From: CAXQRU01 sp964226685
GTDB taxonomy: Bacteria; Pseudomonadota; Gammaproteobacteria; Pseudomonadales; Cellvibrionaceae
Length of the DNA stretch: 22,183 bases
Reading direction: 5' to 3'
NCBI GenBank assembly: GCA_964226685.1
Contig: CAXQRU010000040.1
Coordinates: 1-22,183 of the forward strand
Below are positions 8,491-16,654 of this stretch, one piece after another. Below the pieces are notes generated by a model. That model worked only from the letters and a program-made list of their open reading frames with translations, made no database searches and was not told the origin of the DNA. The position numbers and the translations under genes were made by a program. Numbering within the stretch: position 1 is the first letter of the stretch; each line of letters starts with the position of its first letter.

Positions 8491-8816
8491 ACATGACCGC
8501 TTGTGAAAAAAGTAAGAATGGCGTAAATCAGTGGGTTTTTCAGCGCGTTAGTAATGCCCTGATTGTGCTGTACGGAGTATTTTTATTGGTTTGTTTGTTG
8601 ACCGGCGGAAATCCTGGTTTGCTGCTAGAGAAATACGTATGGTTCAAGCTCTATAGTTTGATTACCTTAGCGTTTGCTTGCGCCAACTCTGTTCTGGCCG
8701 CATGGCAAATTGCAGGTGATTATCTTAAAGATGAAGGCGTCAATAAGCTCTTTGTAAAAGCTGCAGCCTTATTGAGTGCAGGTTTCTTCGTTCTTGGTGT
8801 GATGGTCATCTTCTAA
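8487..8816 (+). CDS. sdhD: Succinate dehydrogenase hydrophobic anchor-like subunit (SdhD paralogue)
   Basis: This 109-residue protein has three predicted membrane helices (about 20-38, 52-74 and 88-108). Its WQIAGDYLK at 73-81 aligns with WQVLTDYVK of E. coli SdhD, and NGVNQWVFQR with NGVHDFILVR. Asp78 and Tyr79 match the quinone-site Asp82 and Tyr83. The heme ligand His71 aligns with Asn67 (ACANSVLAAWQ), so this ligand is lost as well. The start is an ATGA overlap with the sdhC-like stop and has AGGGG six bases upstream, indicating coupled, stoichiometric expression. Together with the upstream gene it forms a compact anchor dimer for a flavoprotein/iron-sulfur pair encoded elsewhere. That role is inference. 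Confidence 0.82.
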   Translation: MNMTACEKSKNGVNQWVFQRVSNALIVLYGVFLLVCLLTGGNPGLLLEKYVWFKLYSLITLAFACANSVLAAWQIAGDYLKDEGVNKLFVKAAALLSAGFFVLGVMVIF

Positions 8817-8817
8817 T

Positions 8818-8842
8818 CACAAAAGCGCTATGCGCTTTTGTG
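8818..8842. terminator. Bidirectional terminator between convergent genes
   Basis: A perfect 11-base-pair stem (CACAAAAGCGC, 8818-8828, with its complement at 8832-8842) has a TAT loop. The arms carry A4 on the left and T4 on the right, so it can act as an intrinsic terminator on both strands. It starts two bases after the sdhD-like stop codon (8814-8816) and ends 3 bases before the stop of the minus-strand HD-GYP gene, as expected for a shared terminator. Confidence 0.8.
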
Positions 8843-8845
8843 GCT

Positions 8846-9988
8846 TCAAATATTGCCTTCTCTGACTTCATTTCTAATCACTTCATTAAATACATTCACC
8901 CAGTACTCATTAAATTGGGTGCCTGAACAAGCGTTAATTTCAGAAACGGATCTCAGCACTGAGCGTCTATGTGGGCGGTCGGGTCGCATATGGGTCATGG
9001 CATAGTAGGCATCCAAAATGGCTATGATCTGAGCGCCATTTTCAAGATCCTTGGACATCAGTTGATTGGGGTAACCCTGGCCATCCTCTCTCTCATGGTG
9101 CTGCTTTATCATTTCGGCGGCGGCTTGCCAGCGAGCAAAGCGAGACACAATTCCATAACTCCAAGTTACATGCTTTTTGAGAATGTTGAGTTCGTGATCC
9201 GTTAATTTACTGCCCTTGTTTAGGATATTATCAGGTACGAAAGCCATCCCGATATCGTGACCATAAATAGCCCCAATCAATTGCGTGGTATCGATCTGTT
9301 TTTCTGATTGTTTCGCCATTTTTAAGGCCAAATATATAATCCGATCAGTTCGGCCTTGCCAGAATCCGCATTGTTGGTCAGTCTGCAGAGCAAGTGATCG
9401 TAATAAGGTAAGGTCAGCTTTCTGTTCTTCATCCAGGTTTAGAAAACTGTGGTTAATGACATTACTGACATCAAGTTCGGAGCCTTCAGCGGTAACGGGT
9501 AGGATGGCAGGAATATCATCTACGACCGTTTTGCCACCTGTTTCTTCAAGACCCGGAGTAAATAGCAATATCAGTTCATGGCAGAGTTCAGAGGCTTCTT
9601 CGGTATTGGAGGCTTGGCTCATTTTTTCAAAAGTTTTAGCCACCCTAACTTCATCAATCGGGTCAAATTTTTTATCGTATAGATATTTTTCATGGATATC
9701 CCTAAGTCGATCGATTGCCATAAGCATCACGTCGCAAATGGTGGCGTTCGGCTCAAATCGGTGGGCCCTCATGGATGAGATGGCTTCCTCGAGGGAGTGG
9801 GTATAATCAACAATGGGGTCGCAATTAGCCATTGCTGCATTGCCCTTAATGGTATGCACCGAGCGGAATAAGTTATTGAGCTGATCGTCATCACTGTTGT
9901 GAGAGAGCTGCTCTAGCACACTTTGAATGGTGCTGTAGTGCTCATCAAAACTGGTGATGAGCTCATTGGCCAGTTCTGGTTCTATCAT
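8846..9988 (-). CDS. HPt domain / HD-GYP domain signalling protein
   Basis: This is a 380-residue soluble signalling protein. Residues about 1-110 form a histidine phosphotransfer (HPt) domain with phospho-acceptor His45 in SVHTIKGNAAM. Residues about 195-375 form an HD-GYP domain, the family that hydrolyses cyclic di-GMP. It has His244/Asp245 (GHDIGM), His273, HHEREDGQGYP at 297-307 and Asp326 in ILDAYYAM. Two departures stand out: the His that usually begins the domain in H-S-x-R-V is Arg213 here (RTDRI), and the Lys of HDIGK is Met248. The HPt end suggests phosphorelay input controls the output domain. I see no signal peptide or membrane segment. It is alone on the minus strand, divergent from htpG. 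The start ATG 9988 lacks a clear ribosome site. Confidence 0.87.
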   Translation of the reverse strand: MIEPELANELITSFDEHYSTIQSVLEQLSHNSDDDQLNNLFRSVHTIKGNAAMANCDPIVDYTHSLEEAISSMRAHRFEPNATICDVMLMAIDRLRDIHEKYLYDKKFDPIDEVRVAKTFEKMSQASNTEEASELCHELILLFTPGLEETGGKTVVDDIPAILPVTAEGSELDVSNVINHSFLNLDEEQKADLTLLRSLALQTDQQCGFWQGRTDRIIYLALKMAKQSEKQIDTTQLIGAIYGHDIGMAFVPDNILNKGSKLTDHELNILKKHVTWSYGIVSRFARWQAAAEMIKQHHEREDGQGYPNQLMSKDLENGAQIIAILDAYYAMTHMRPDRPHRRSVLRSVSEINACSGTQFNEYWVNVFNEVIRNEVREGNI

Positions 9989-10038
9989 AGCTTATAGTGT
10001 AGCCCAAGAATTGAGGTGTCGATGTTTTATTGTAAAGA

Positions 10039-10066
10039 CTTGAAATTAAGACGAATGTCCCCAAAT
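10039..10066 (+). promoter_or_regulatory. Heat-shock (RpoH, sigma-32) promoter of htpG
   Basis: CTTGAAA (10039-10045), a 13-base spacer and CCCCAAAT (10059-10066) match the sigma-32 consensus (CTTGAAA, 13-15 bases, CCCCATnT) with one mismatch in the -10 element. It ends 38 bases before the htpG start, a fitting distance for a short leader. HtpG is a known RpoH regulon member in E. coli, so motif and gene agree. It may drive gpsA and sixA too. Confidence 0.9.
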
Positions 10067-10104
10067 TGTTGCAGTAATACTAATCACTACAGAGAGGAAT
10101 TTTT

Positions 10105-12009
10105 GTGACTGTAACTGCTCAAAAAGAAACGATGGGTTTCCAAACTGAAGCCAAGCAACTACTCCATTTGATGATCCATTCTCTTTACTCCAATAAAGAG
10201 ATCTTTCTAAGAGAGCTAGTATCCAATGCCTCTGACGCTATTGATAAGCTAAGATTTGAGGCGTTGAGCAATGACAGCCTATATCAAGGTGATTCGGAGC
10301 TAGCGGTTCGAGTGAGTGTCGATGAGTCGGCTAAAACGATCACTATCAGTGATAACGGCATTGGTATGAGCCGTGATGAAGTGATCAGTCACCTTGGTAC
10401 CATCGCCAAGTCGGGTACGGCGCAGTTTTTAGAGAACCTATCGGGTGATCAGAAAAAAGATTCCCAATTGATTGGTCAGTTTGGTGTGGGTTTCTACTCC
10501 GCTTTCATTGTGGCTGATAAAGTTGAAGTGCGCACGCGCAGAGCAGGCCTGGATAAGAGTGAGGGTGTGAGCTGGGTTTGTGAGGGAGATGCAGAATTTA
10601 CGGTCGAAGCCATAGAAAAAGAACAGCGTGGTACCGAAATTATTTTGCACCTAAAAGAAGAGGCTAAAGAGTTCGCCAATGCTTGGCGTTTAAAGTCGAT
10701 CATCAAGAAATATTCTGATCATATCTCCGTGCCGGTTATCATGGCAAAAGAATTGACGGATGAAGAGCAAAAAGAGAATAAAACTCCAGAAGATGAGACC
10801 ATCAACACGGCTACGGCTCTCTGGACTCGTTCGCGTAGTGATATAAAAGATGAGGAATATCAAGAGTTTTACAGGCATATCTCACACGATTATGGTGATG
10901 CTTTAACATGGAGCCATAACCGAGTAGAGGGCAATTTAGACTATACCAGCTTGCTGTATGTGCCCAAAAAAGCGCCTTTTGATCTCTATAATCGTGATAC
11001 GGCTAGAGGCTTGAAGCTCTACGTTCAGCGAACCTTTATTATGGATGATGCCGACCAGTTTTTGCCTCTTTATCTGCGTTTTATTAAGGGGGTTGTTGAT
11101 ACTAACGACCTATCTCTCAATGTTTCTCGGGAAATCCTTCAAAAAGACCCCAATGTCGACTCAATTCGTACCGCCTTAACAAAACGAATCCTAGACATGC
11201 TGGACAAATTAGCCAAGAAAACCCCAGACGATTACCAAACATTTTGGGATAACTTTGGTGAGGTCTTGAAAGAGGGGCCCGGAGAAGATTTTGCCAATCG
11301 TGAAAAAATCGCCAAGCTTATGCGTTTTTCCACCACTCATACCGATAATTCGAAGCAAGACCAGTCGCTCAGTGATTATGTGAGCCGTATGAAAGAGGGG
11401 CAAGATAAAATTTACTATGTGGCTGCTGAAAACTTTAATACCGCCAAAAATAGCCCCCATTTGGAAGTCTTCCGTAAAAAAGGTATCGAAGTCATTTTAT
11501 TCTACAACCGCGTTGATGAGTGGATGGTAAGTCATTTGCGGGAATTTGATGGCAAGTCACTTCAAGATGTTGGTAGAGGCCAGCTTGATTTGGGAGACCT
11601 TGATACCGAAGAGGAGAAAAAAGCTCAAGAAGAGGTTAATGAAACCTTTAAGGCCCTAACGGAAAGAGCGAAAAAGGTTCTTGAACAGAGAGTTGAGAGT
11701 GTCCGTTTGACCTATCGTTTGACTGACTCTCCTGCCTGTGTGGTGATCGGAGAAGGTGATTTGGGCGCCCAAATGAGACGTCTTTTGGAGCAAGCTGGGC
11801 AGGCCGTACCCGATAGTAAACCGATCTTTGAGTTGAATCCTGATCACCCATTGGTGAAGAAACTGGATCAAGAGCCAGATGAAGATCGATTTGCTGATTT
11901 ACTCAATATTCTCTTTGATCAAGCCAATTTGGCGGAAGGTGCGAGCCTAGAAGACCCTGCTGCTTATGTTCACAGACTCAACAAATTGTTGCTTGAGCTG
12001 AGCAACTAA
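10105..12009 (+). CDS. htpG: Hsp90-family molecular chaperone HtpG
   Basis: HtpG is the bacterial Hsp90, a cytosolic ATP-dependent homodimeric chaperone active in client remodelling during heat and other stress. At 634 residues it is close to the 624 of E. coli. The GHKL ATPase domain shows Glu37 and Asn41 in ELVSNASDAIDKLR, Asp83 in DNGIGM, GTIAKSGT at 98-105 and GQFGVGFYSAF at 124-134; middle and C-terminal dimerisation domains follow. The start is GTG 10105, with AGAGAGGA at 10091-10098, seven bases upstream. An RpoH promoter precedes it. gpsA begins two bases after the stop, so the two are very likely co-transcribed. Confidence 0.98.
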   Translation: MTVTAQKETMGFQTEAKQLLHLMIHSLYSNKEIFLRELVSNASDAIDKLRFEALSNDSLYQGDSELAVRVSVDESAKTITISDNGIGMSRDEVISHLGTIAKSGTAQFLENLSGDQKKDSQLIGQFGVGFYSAFIVADKVEVRTRRAGLDKSEGVSWVCEGDAEFTVEAIEKEQRGTEIILHLKEEAKEFANAWRLKSIIKKYSDHISVPVIMAKELTDEEQKENKTPEDETINTATALWTRSRSDIKDEEYQEFYRHISHDYGDALTWSHNRVEGNLDYTSLLYVPKKAPFDLYNRDTARGLKLYVQRTFIMDDADQFLPLYLRFIKGVVDTNDLSLNVSREILQKDPNVDSIRTALTKRILDMLDKLAKKTPDDYQTFWDNFGEVLKEGPGEDFANREKIAKLMRFSTTHTDNSKQDQSLSDYVSRMKEGQDKIYYVAAENFNTAKNSPHLEVFRKKGIEVILFYNRVDEWMVSHLREFDGKSLQDVGRGQLDLGDLDTEEEKKAQEEVNETFKALTERAKKVLEQRVESVRLTYRLTDSPACVVIGEGDLGAQMRRLLEQAGQAVPDSKPIFELNPDHPLVKKLDQEPDEDRFADLLNILFDQANLAEGASLEDPAAYVHRLNKLLLELSN

Positions 12010-12011
12010 GT

Positions 12012-13037
12012 ATGGCCTTCACCGTTGCGGTATTAGGTGGTGGCAGTTTTGGCACTGCCATCGCCAATACCATCGCTAAAAATGGTCATGCGACAAGATT
12101 GTGGATGCGTGATCGTGAATGTGCGGCCAAATGCCAGCTTGAAAGGCAAAATAGCAAGTACTTGCCGGGCTACATGTTTGATGAGCATTTAACGGCGACT
12201 TCTGATTTGGCGGTTGCGGTGAAAGACGCCGATACCGTCTTTGTTTCTGTTCCTAGTAGCTCCTTTCGAGAAGTGGCTTGCTTGGTTAAGCCCTTGCTTC
12301 CTGGACATGCGCATGTGATCAGCACGACGAAAGGAATCGAAGCCACTAGCTTTTCCCTGATGAGCCAAATTTTAGAGCAAGAGCTTGGGGAGAGCCGCTT
12401 GATTGGAGTCTTGAGTGGACCTAATTTTGCCAAAGAGGTCATTGCCCAGCAAATTACCGGCTCTGTTATCGCAAGCGAACATCGAGAGGTTGTTGAGCGT
12501 TTGCAAAAAATGATGAGTTCACCCACCTGGCGCATTTATGATAATCATGATCGCTATGGGGTGGAGCTTGCGGGTGCACTGAAAAATATTTATGCTATCA
12601 TCGCCGGGATGGCCAATGCTAGAGGCTTGGGCATCAACACCCTAGCTATGTTAATGACTCGAGCTTTAGCAGAGATGGGGCGTTTTTGCCATGCTCTGGG
12701 TGCCAACCCTATGACGTTGCTTGGTCTAGCGGGGGTGGGTGACTTGATACTGACTTGTTCATCCAATTTGAGCCGCAATTATCGAATGGGGCAAGCGCTG
12801 GGTGAAGGTAAGAGTATAGAGCAGGGCAAACAAAGCATTGGTCAGGTGGTTGAGGGTATCAATACCTTGGCGCTAGTCAAAGAAAAAGCAGAAGAGCTTA
12901 ATGTTTATATGCCACTAGTTACTGGCCTTTATGCGCTTGTGTTTGATAAAAAACCTGTTGAGACGGTCATAAGGCAATTGATGATGGCTGATCACAATAA
13001 TGATGTAGAATTCGTTGGCAATCCAAAGCCTAACTAA
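12012..13037 (+). CDS. gpsA: Glycerol-3-phosphate dehydrogenase [NAD(P)+]
   Basis: GpsA reduces dihydroxyacetone phosphate to sn-glycerol 3-phosphate with NAD(P)H, supplying the backbone for phospholipids. It has 341 residues, usual for the family. The N-terminal Rossmann motif GGGSFG is at residues 9-14, SGPNFA at 135-140, and the catalytic Lys191 in ELAGALKNIYAI leads the C-terminal helical domain. It starts two bases after htpG and is followed 18 bases later by sixA with a good AGGAG site. Being downstream of the htpG heat-shock promoter may raise lipid precursor supply during stress; that is inference. Confidence 0.97.
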   Translation: MAFTVAVLGGGSFGTAIANTIAKNGHATRLWMRDRECAAKCQLERQNSKYLPGYMFDEHLTATSDLAVAVKDADTVFVSVPSSSFREVACLVKPLLPGHAHVISTTKGIEATSFSLMSQILEQELGESRLIGVLSGPNFAKEVIAQQITGSVIASEHREVVERLQKMMSSPTWRIYDNHDRYGVELAGALKNIYAIIAGMANARGLGINTLAMLMTRALAEMGRFCHALGANPMTLLGLAGVGDLILTCSSNLSRNYRMGQALGEGKSIEQGKQSIGQVVEGINTLALVKEKAEELNVYMPLVTGLYALVFDKKPVETVIRQLMMADHNNDVEFVGNPKPN

Positions 13038-13055
13038 TCATACCAAGGAGACGTT

Positions 13056-13520
13056 ATGCCTCTTTATATAATGCGCCACGGTGATGCTCAGTTACAAGCC
13101 GCATCAGATAGCCTTCGCCCTCTGACCAAAACAGGTTGCGAGGAGGTTGCGGCGGCTGTTTCCAGAAAGCTCGACGAGCTGATGTTGGTGGATGAAATCT
13201 GGGTAAGCCCGCTAGTTCGTGCTCAGCAAACCGCTCAGATTGTTAACGAAAAACTCAATAAACCACTGGTCACTCAAACCTGGCTTCATCCTGGTGGTAG
13301 TGTTTCTCAAGTCATTGAGAGCATTCAGGCGACCTCTAAAACCTTGTTGCTCGTAAGTCACCAGCCCCTAGTGGGTATTTTGGTTGATACCTTAACAGGT
13401 GCTGATCCTGGTCGATATCGGTTAACGACCTCTTCGATAGCGCGTATTGATGCAGACATCTATGCGGCGAGCTGTGGGAATCTTTGTTGGTTGGATCAAA
13501 ACGTCTGTGTAGCTAGTTAA
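13056..13520 (+). CDS. sixA: Phosphohistidine phosphatase SixA
   Basis: SixA is a small histidine-phosphatase-superfamily enzyme that removes phosphate from histidine. In E. coli it has been reported to act on the HPt domain of ArcB and, in later work, on the nitrogen phosphotransferase system. The 154-residue protein has the RHG motif with catalytic His8, Arg55 in SPLVRAQQTA and the second histidine His102 in LLLVSHQPL. ATG 13056 is supported by AAGGAG seven bases upstream. It sits between gpsA and an alpha/beta hydrolase. An HPt-containing protein is encoded about 3 kb upstream, which makes it a candidate substrate. Confidence 0.93.
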   Translation: MPLYIMRHGDAQLQAASDSLRPLTKTGCEEVAAAVSRKLDELMLVDEIWVSPLVRAQQTAQIVNEKLNKPLVTQTWLHPGGSVSQVIESIQATSKTLLLVSHQPLVGILVDTLTGADPGRYRLTTSSIARIDADIYAASCGNLCWLDQNVCVAS

Positions 13521-13531
13521 TCCACATTTGG

Positions 13532-14443
13532 ATGACTATGAATGTTGCAAAGCAGCACCTTATCAACAGCAATCATTTTTCATTTGCTGCGCAGGAGTGG
13601 GGCGACCCAAAAGGGTTACCCGTTATTGCACTTCATGGCTGGCTAGATAATAGTGCAAGCTTTGAGCCGCTGGCCAGCGAGTTAAGCTCCATCCGGCTGA
13701 TTGCCATTGACTTGGCCGGTCACGGACATTCTGACCATCGCTCTGGTATGGCAGATTATTCGTTGTTGCAAGATGTGGCTGATGTGATAGCGATCGTTAA
13801 TGCCCTAGATTTGGATCAATTTGCCTTATTGGGACACTCGCGCGGTGCTATGGTGAGTTTTATTCTGGCGGCCGCTTATCCAAATCGTGTGATTGCCAGC
13901 CTTATGTTGGATGCTTTGACCCCTCCTTATCAAGAAGATGCCCAGGCCCCAGAGCGCTTAGTGCGAAGTATCAATACCATTGCACGAAAACAAACGCGAT
14001 CAAATGTTCGTTATGACACTTTAGAAAAGGCTATTTTGGCTCGCTGTCAGAGTGAATATCCTATTAGCCAAGAAGCGGCTGAATATATTGTTAAACGCGG
14101 TATTAAAGAAGACCAACACGGATTCTTTTGGAGCTCGGATAGTAAATTATTTGCACCTTCACTTATGGCTCTGTCTCGTCAACAAATTACCGCCTTTGCC
14201 GATAGAATAAAGGCTCCCATGAAGCTGATATTAGCCTCTGATGGTTTAAATGATCGCAATAGCCCATCGATTTATCAGTCTATGATTGAGTTTGTTGATT
14301 ATTTATCGATACCCACACTGACTATTTCAGGTGGGCACTTTTTTCATATGGAGCAGGCGCATGATGTCGCCAAATATGCCGAAAGATTTTTTATTAATGC
14401 CATTGATATCAGTAGGTTAGAGTTTAAAGATAACGCTAAATAG
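13532..14443 (+). CDS. Alpha/beta-fold hydrolase
   Basis: This 303-residue protein is a single-domain alpha/beta hydrolase. The oxyanion-hole strand motif ALHGWLDNSASF is at residues 33-44, the nucleophile elbow GHSRG at 101-105 gives Ser103, and the C-terminal ISGGHFFHMEQ offers the catalytic His (269, less likely 272). Asp237 in ASDGLND is a possible acid member of the triad. The HGWLDN signature resembles the serine hydrolase-like/esterase group, but the substrate cannot be read from sequence. It starts 11 bases after sixA and probably shares its transcript. Either ATG 13532 or 13538 could be used; neither has a strong ribosome site. Confidence 0.85.
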   Translation: MTMNVAKQHLINSNHFSFAAQEWGDPKGLPVIALHGWLDNSASFEPLASELSSIRLIAIDLAGHGHSDHRSGMADYSLLQDVADVIAIVNALDLDQFALLGHSRGAMVSFILAAAYPNRVIASLMLDALTPPYQEDAQAPERLVRSINTIARKQTRSNVRYDTLEKAILARCQSEYPISQEAAEYIVKRGIKEDQHGFFWSSDSKLFAPSLMALSRQQITAFADRIKAPMKLILASDGLNDRNSPSIYQSMIEFVDYLSIPTLTISGGHFFHMEQAHDVAKYAERFFINAIDISRLEFKDNAK

Positions 14444-14504
14444 CATTAATGATAGATCTTTATATTTTGGCCTAATAAAGTCATGTAGAATAAGCCTTTT
14501 TCCA

Positions 14505-15395
14505 ATGCAGCCAATACCAATGAAGCACTTTACAACTCCTTTGCAAGCTATTGAATGGGCAGAAAAATATTTTATTCAATCCGAAATATTTTTGGGGCAT
14601 GGCACCAGCAACCCTCAAGATGAGGCCTTGTGGTTGGTGATGCATGTTTTAGGTTTATCTTGGGATAGCTCAGACAATGAGTTGGAAAAAGCTTTAGCAG
14701 AAACTGAGTACTCAGCCATTTTGAATTTGTTTGAGCGTCGTGTGAGAGAGCGTTTACCAGCAGCTTACTTGACTGGGCAAGCCTGGTTTGCGGGCATAGA
14801 TTTTGAGGTGACCCCCGATGTGCTTGTTCCTCGCTCACCGATTGCTGAGTTGATCGACAATCACTTTCAACCATGGGTATTGCCGCCGCGTAAGGTATTG
14901 GATCTTTGCACTGGTTCTGGCTGTATTGGAATCGCCATTGCCCTTCATATGGGTGTGGACGTGGACTTGAGTGATATTTCACCTGAGGCCCTAGAGGTGG
15001 CCAGGCGTAATGTATCTCGGCATAATGTAGGAGATTGTGTCAACGTGATCCAGTCAGATGGATTTGACAATATTCATCAAACCTATGATCTGATCGTGAG
15101 TAATCCGCCTTATGTCGATGAGACTGATTTGGCGAATATGCCCTTAGAATACCATGCAGAGCCTGCTATAGGCTTGGCATCAGGTAAAGATGGTTTGGAC
15201 TTTACACGAAAGTTGCTATCTCAGGCTTCAAGCTATTTATCTGAAAGTGGTAGTTTAGTGGTGGAGGTGGGTAATAGTGCTGAAGCTCTTCAGGAAGCCT
15301 TCCCCAATGTGCCATTTATGTGGTTTGAGTTTGAACGAGGCGGCCATGGCGTATTTTTGCTGACAAAACAGGAGCTTAAAGCACATTTTTCATAG
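14505..15395 (+). CDS. prmB: Ribosomal protein uL3 N5-glutamine methyltransferase
   Basis: PrmB methylates a glutamine of ribosomal protein uL3 using S-adenosylmethionine. The 296-residue protein has the family N-terminus (FLGHGTSNPQDEA), the LVPRSPIAELI segment at 107-117, the SAM-binding DLCTGSGCIG at 133-142 and the catalytic NPPY at 200-203 followed by VDETDL. The VPRSPI segment and the GHGTxNPxDEA N-terminus separate PrmB from PrmC. The start is uncertain between ATG 14505 and ATG 14520, as neither has a clear ribosome site. A 61-base gap separates it from the hydrolase, and a 122-base gap follows, so it may be a single-gene unit. Confidence 0.95.
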   Translation: MQPIPMKHFTTPLQAIEWAEKYFIQSEIFLGHGTSNPQDEALWLVMHVLGLSWDSSDNELEKALAETEYSAILNLFERRVRERLPAAYLTGQAWFAGIDFEVTPDVLVPRSPIAELIDNHFQPWVLPPRKVLDLCTGSGCIGIAIALHMGVDVDLSDISPEALEVARRNVSRHNVGDCVNVIQSDGFDNIHQTYDLIVSNPPYVDETDLANMPLEYHAEPAIGLASGKDGLDFTRKLLSQASSYLSESGSLVVEVGNSAEALQEAFPNVPFMWFEFERGGHGVFLLTKQELKAHFS

Positions 15396-15517
15396 TGGGC
15401 TAAAATTATAGCTTTTTTGTGGTTATTGGTGTCAGTTTTCAAGTCCAAATTAACCTTGTATTTCCGTCGGATACCTCCTAAGATAATCCTCCATTTAATC
15501 ACAAGGTAGGACTTTTC
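15396..15517. other. Intergenic region upstream of the exchanger/ter cluster
   Basis: This 122-base, AT-rich gap precedes the first gene of the ter cluster and is the most likely place for its promoter, since the following intergenic gaps are 9 to 40 bases or are replaced by overlaps. I cannot point to a convincing sigma-70 -35/-10 pair. A short hairpin followed by six T residues (15399-15418) near the prmB end is too weak to call. AAGGTAGG at 15503-15510 is the ribosome site of the TTG-started exchanger. Confidence 0.4.
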
Positions 15518-16654
15518 TTGGACATTATTGTTGCTCTCATTCTTGTCGTTATTTCAACAATTGTTATTGCCAAAGCGTGTGATGGTTTCGAGGCCGCTGC
15601 GGATTATCTGGGTCGAAATTTATCAGAAGGGGTAAAAGGGGCGTCTATCAATGCCATTGGTAGTTCGATGCCTGAGCTTTTCACTACCTTTGTCTTCCTG
15701 TTTATATTCGCTGATACCACAGGCTTTGCAGGCGGTCTAGGCGCAACAGCAGGAAGTGCCGTCTTTAATGCGATGATTATTCCCGCTTTCAGTATTCTAG
15801 TCGCCCTAAGACTCTTCAAGTTAGTAGCTGTTAGTGTGTCGAAAAAGGTAATTTTACGTGATGGCTTGATGCTTATCGCAGCAGAACTCTTACTCATCGT
15901 GACGATGGGGGATACCTTGCAATGGTGGCACGGTTTGATGCTGATGTTATTTTACTTCTTTTATATTGGTTACATGTTTTGGTCTATGAAAGGTCAACCA
16001 TCAAGCGACTCTGATGACGATGATGATGAAGAGGAAGAAGACCATGCAGGTAAGAATAGACTTCAATCGCTACTAACGTTGGATTTAGAGTTCGCGATTA
16101 TTGGTCGAGGTGAAATGCGTACCGGCAATGGATGGGTTTTGCTGACTGTGGCAACGACCGTTATTGCTCTAGCTTGTTGGTTGCTTGTCTATGGTTGTGA
16201 GCAGTTGGGTCATGCGATGGGAATTGAGGGTTACTTTGTGGCGGTAATCATAGCAGCGGCGGCTAGCAGCATACCCGATACCATTCTGTCAATTCGAGAT
16301 GCAAAGAAAGGAAATTATGATGATGCGGTTTCCAATGCGTTAGGTAGTAACATTTTTGATATTTGTTTCGCGTTGGGCCTACCTCTATTTCTATATACCA
16401 TTATCTACGGTGAAATCAATATTCTTCCAGAAACACTTAACAATATCGTTGAATTGCGTATTTTACTGTTGATTTTGACGGTTGTTGCATTTTTCATCTT
16501 TTTCTGTGGTAAGGGTTTGGGTAAAGTCAAGGCTTATACTTTGCTAATGCTTTATGTTCTGTTTACAGCTTACATTGTGGGTCGTGCGTACCAGTATGAA
16601 TGGGCTACCCCAATTGCTGAGTTTTTGCATAGTATTCAGGCGCTGATTAACTAA
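15518..16654 (+). CDS. CaCA-family Na+/Ca2+ (cation) exchanger-like membrane protein
   Basis: This 378-residue polytopic membrane protein has about ten hydrophobic segments and two inverted alpha repeats typical of the cation/Ca2+ exchanger superfamily. Repeat 1 has GSSMPEL at residues 48-54; repeat 2 has SSIPDT at 250-255 and NALGSNIF at 273-280. In repeat 2 the usual Glu is Asp, and in repeat 1 the usual GSN is GSA. A cytosolic acidic run of Asp and Glu (164-175) lies in the central loop and could bind cations. The start is TTG 15518, with AAGGTAGG seven bases upstream; helix 1 begins at residue 3, so a later start would cut into it. terB follows after 20 bases without room for a promoter, which suggests co-transcription with the ter genes. 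Ion specificity is not evident. Confidence 0.85.
   Translation: MDIIVALILVVISTIVIAKACDGFEAAADYLGRNLSEGVKGASINAIGSSMPELFTTFVFLFIFADTTGFAGGLGATAGSAVFNAMIIPAFSILVALRLFKLVAVSVSKKVILRDGLMLIAAELLLIVTMGDTLQWWHGLMLMLFYFFYIGYMFWSMKGQPSSDSDDDDDEEEEDHAGKNRLQSLLTLDLEFAIIGRGEMRTGNGWVLLTVATTVIALACWLLVYGCEQLGHAMGIEGYFVAVIIAAAASSIPDTILSIRDAKKGNYDDAVSNALGSNIFDICFALGLPLFLYTIIYGEINILPETLNNIVELRILLLILTVVAFFIFFCGKGLGKVKAYTLLMLYVLFTAYIVGRAYQYEWATPIAEFLHSIQALIN

Noticed and set aside
9285..9806. 173-codon open frame on the plus strand
   Set aside because: It lies fully antisense to the HPt/HD-GYP gene, its Ser-rich product has no recognisable domain, and no ribosome site precedes it. It is a shadow of the real gene.
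14572..14982. 136-codon minus-strand open frame inside prmB
   Set aside because: Antisense to prmB, with no recognisable domain or ribosome site.
15399..15418. Short hairpin plus six T residues after prmB
   Set aside because: The stem pairs over only about four bases and is AT-rich; too weak to call a terminator although the T run is suggestive.
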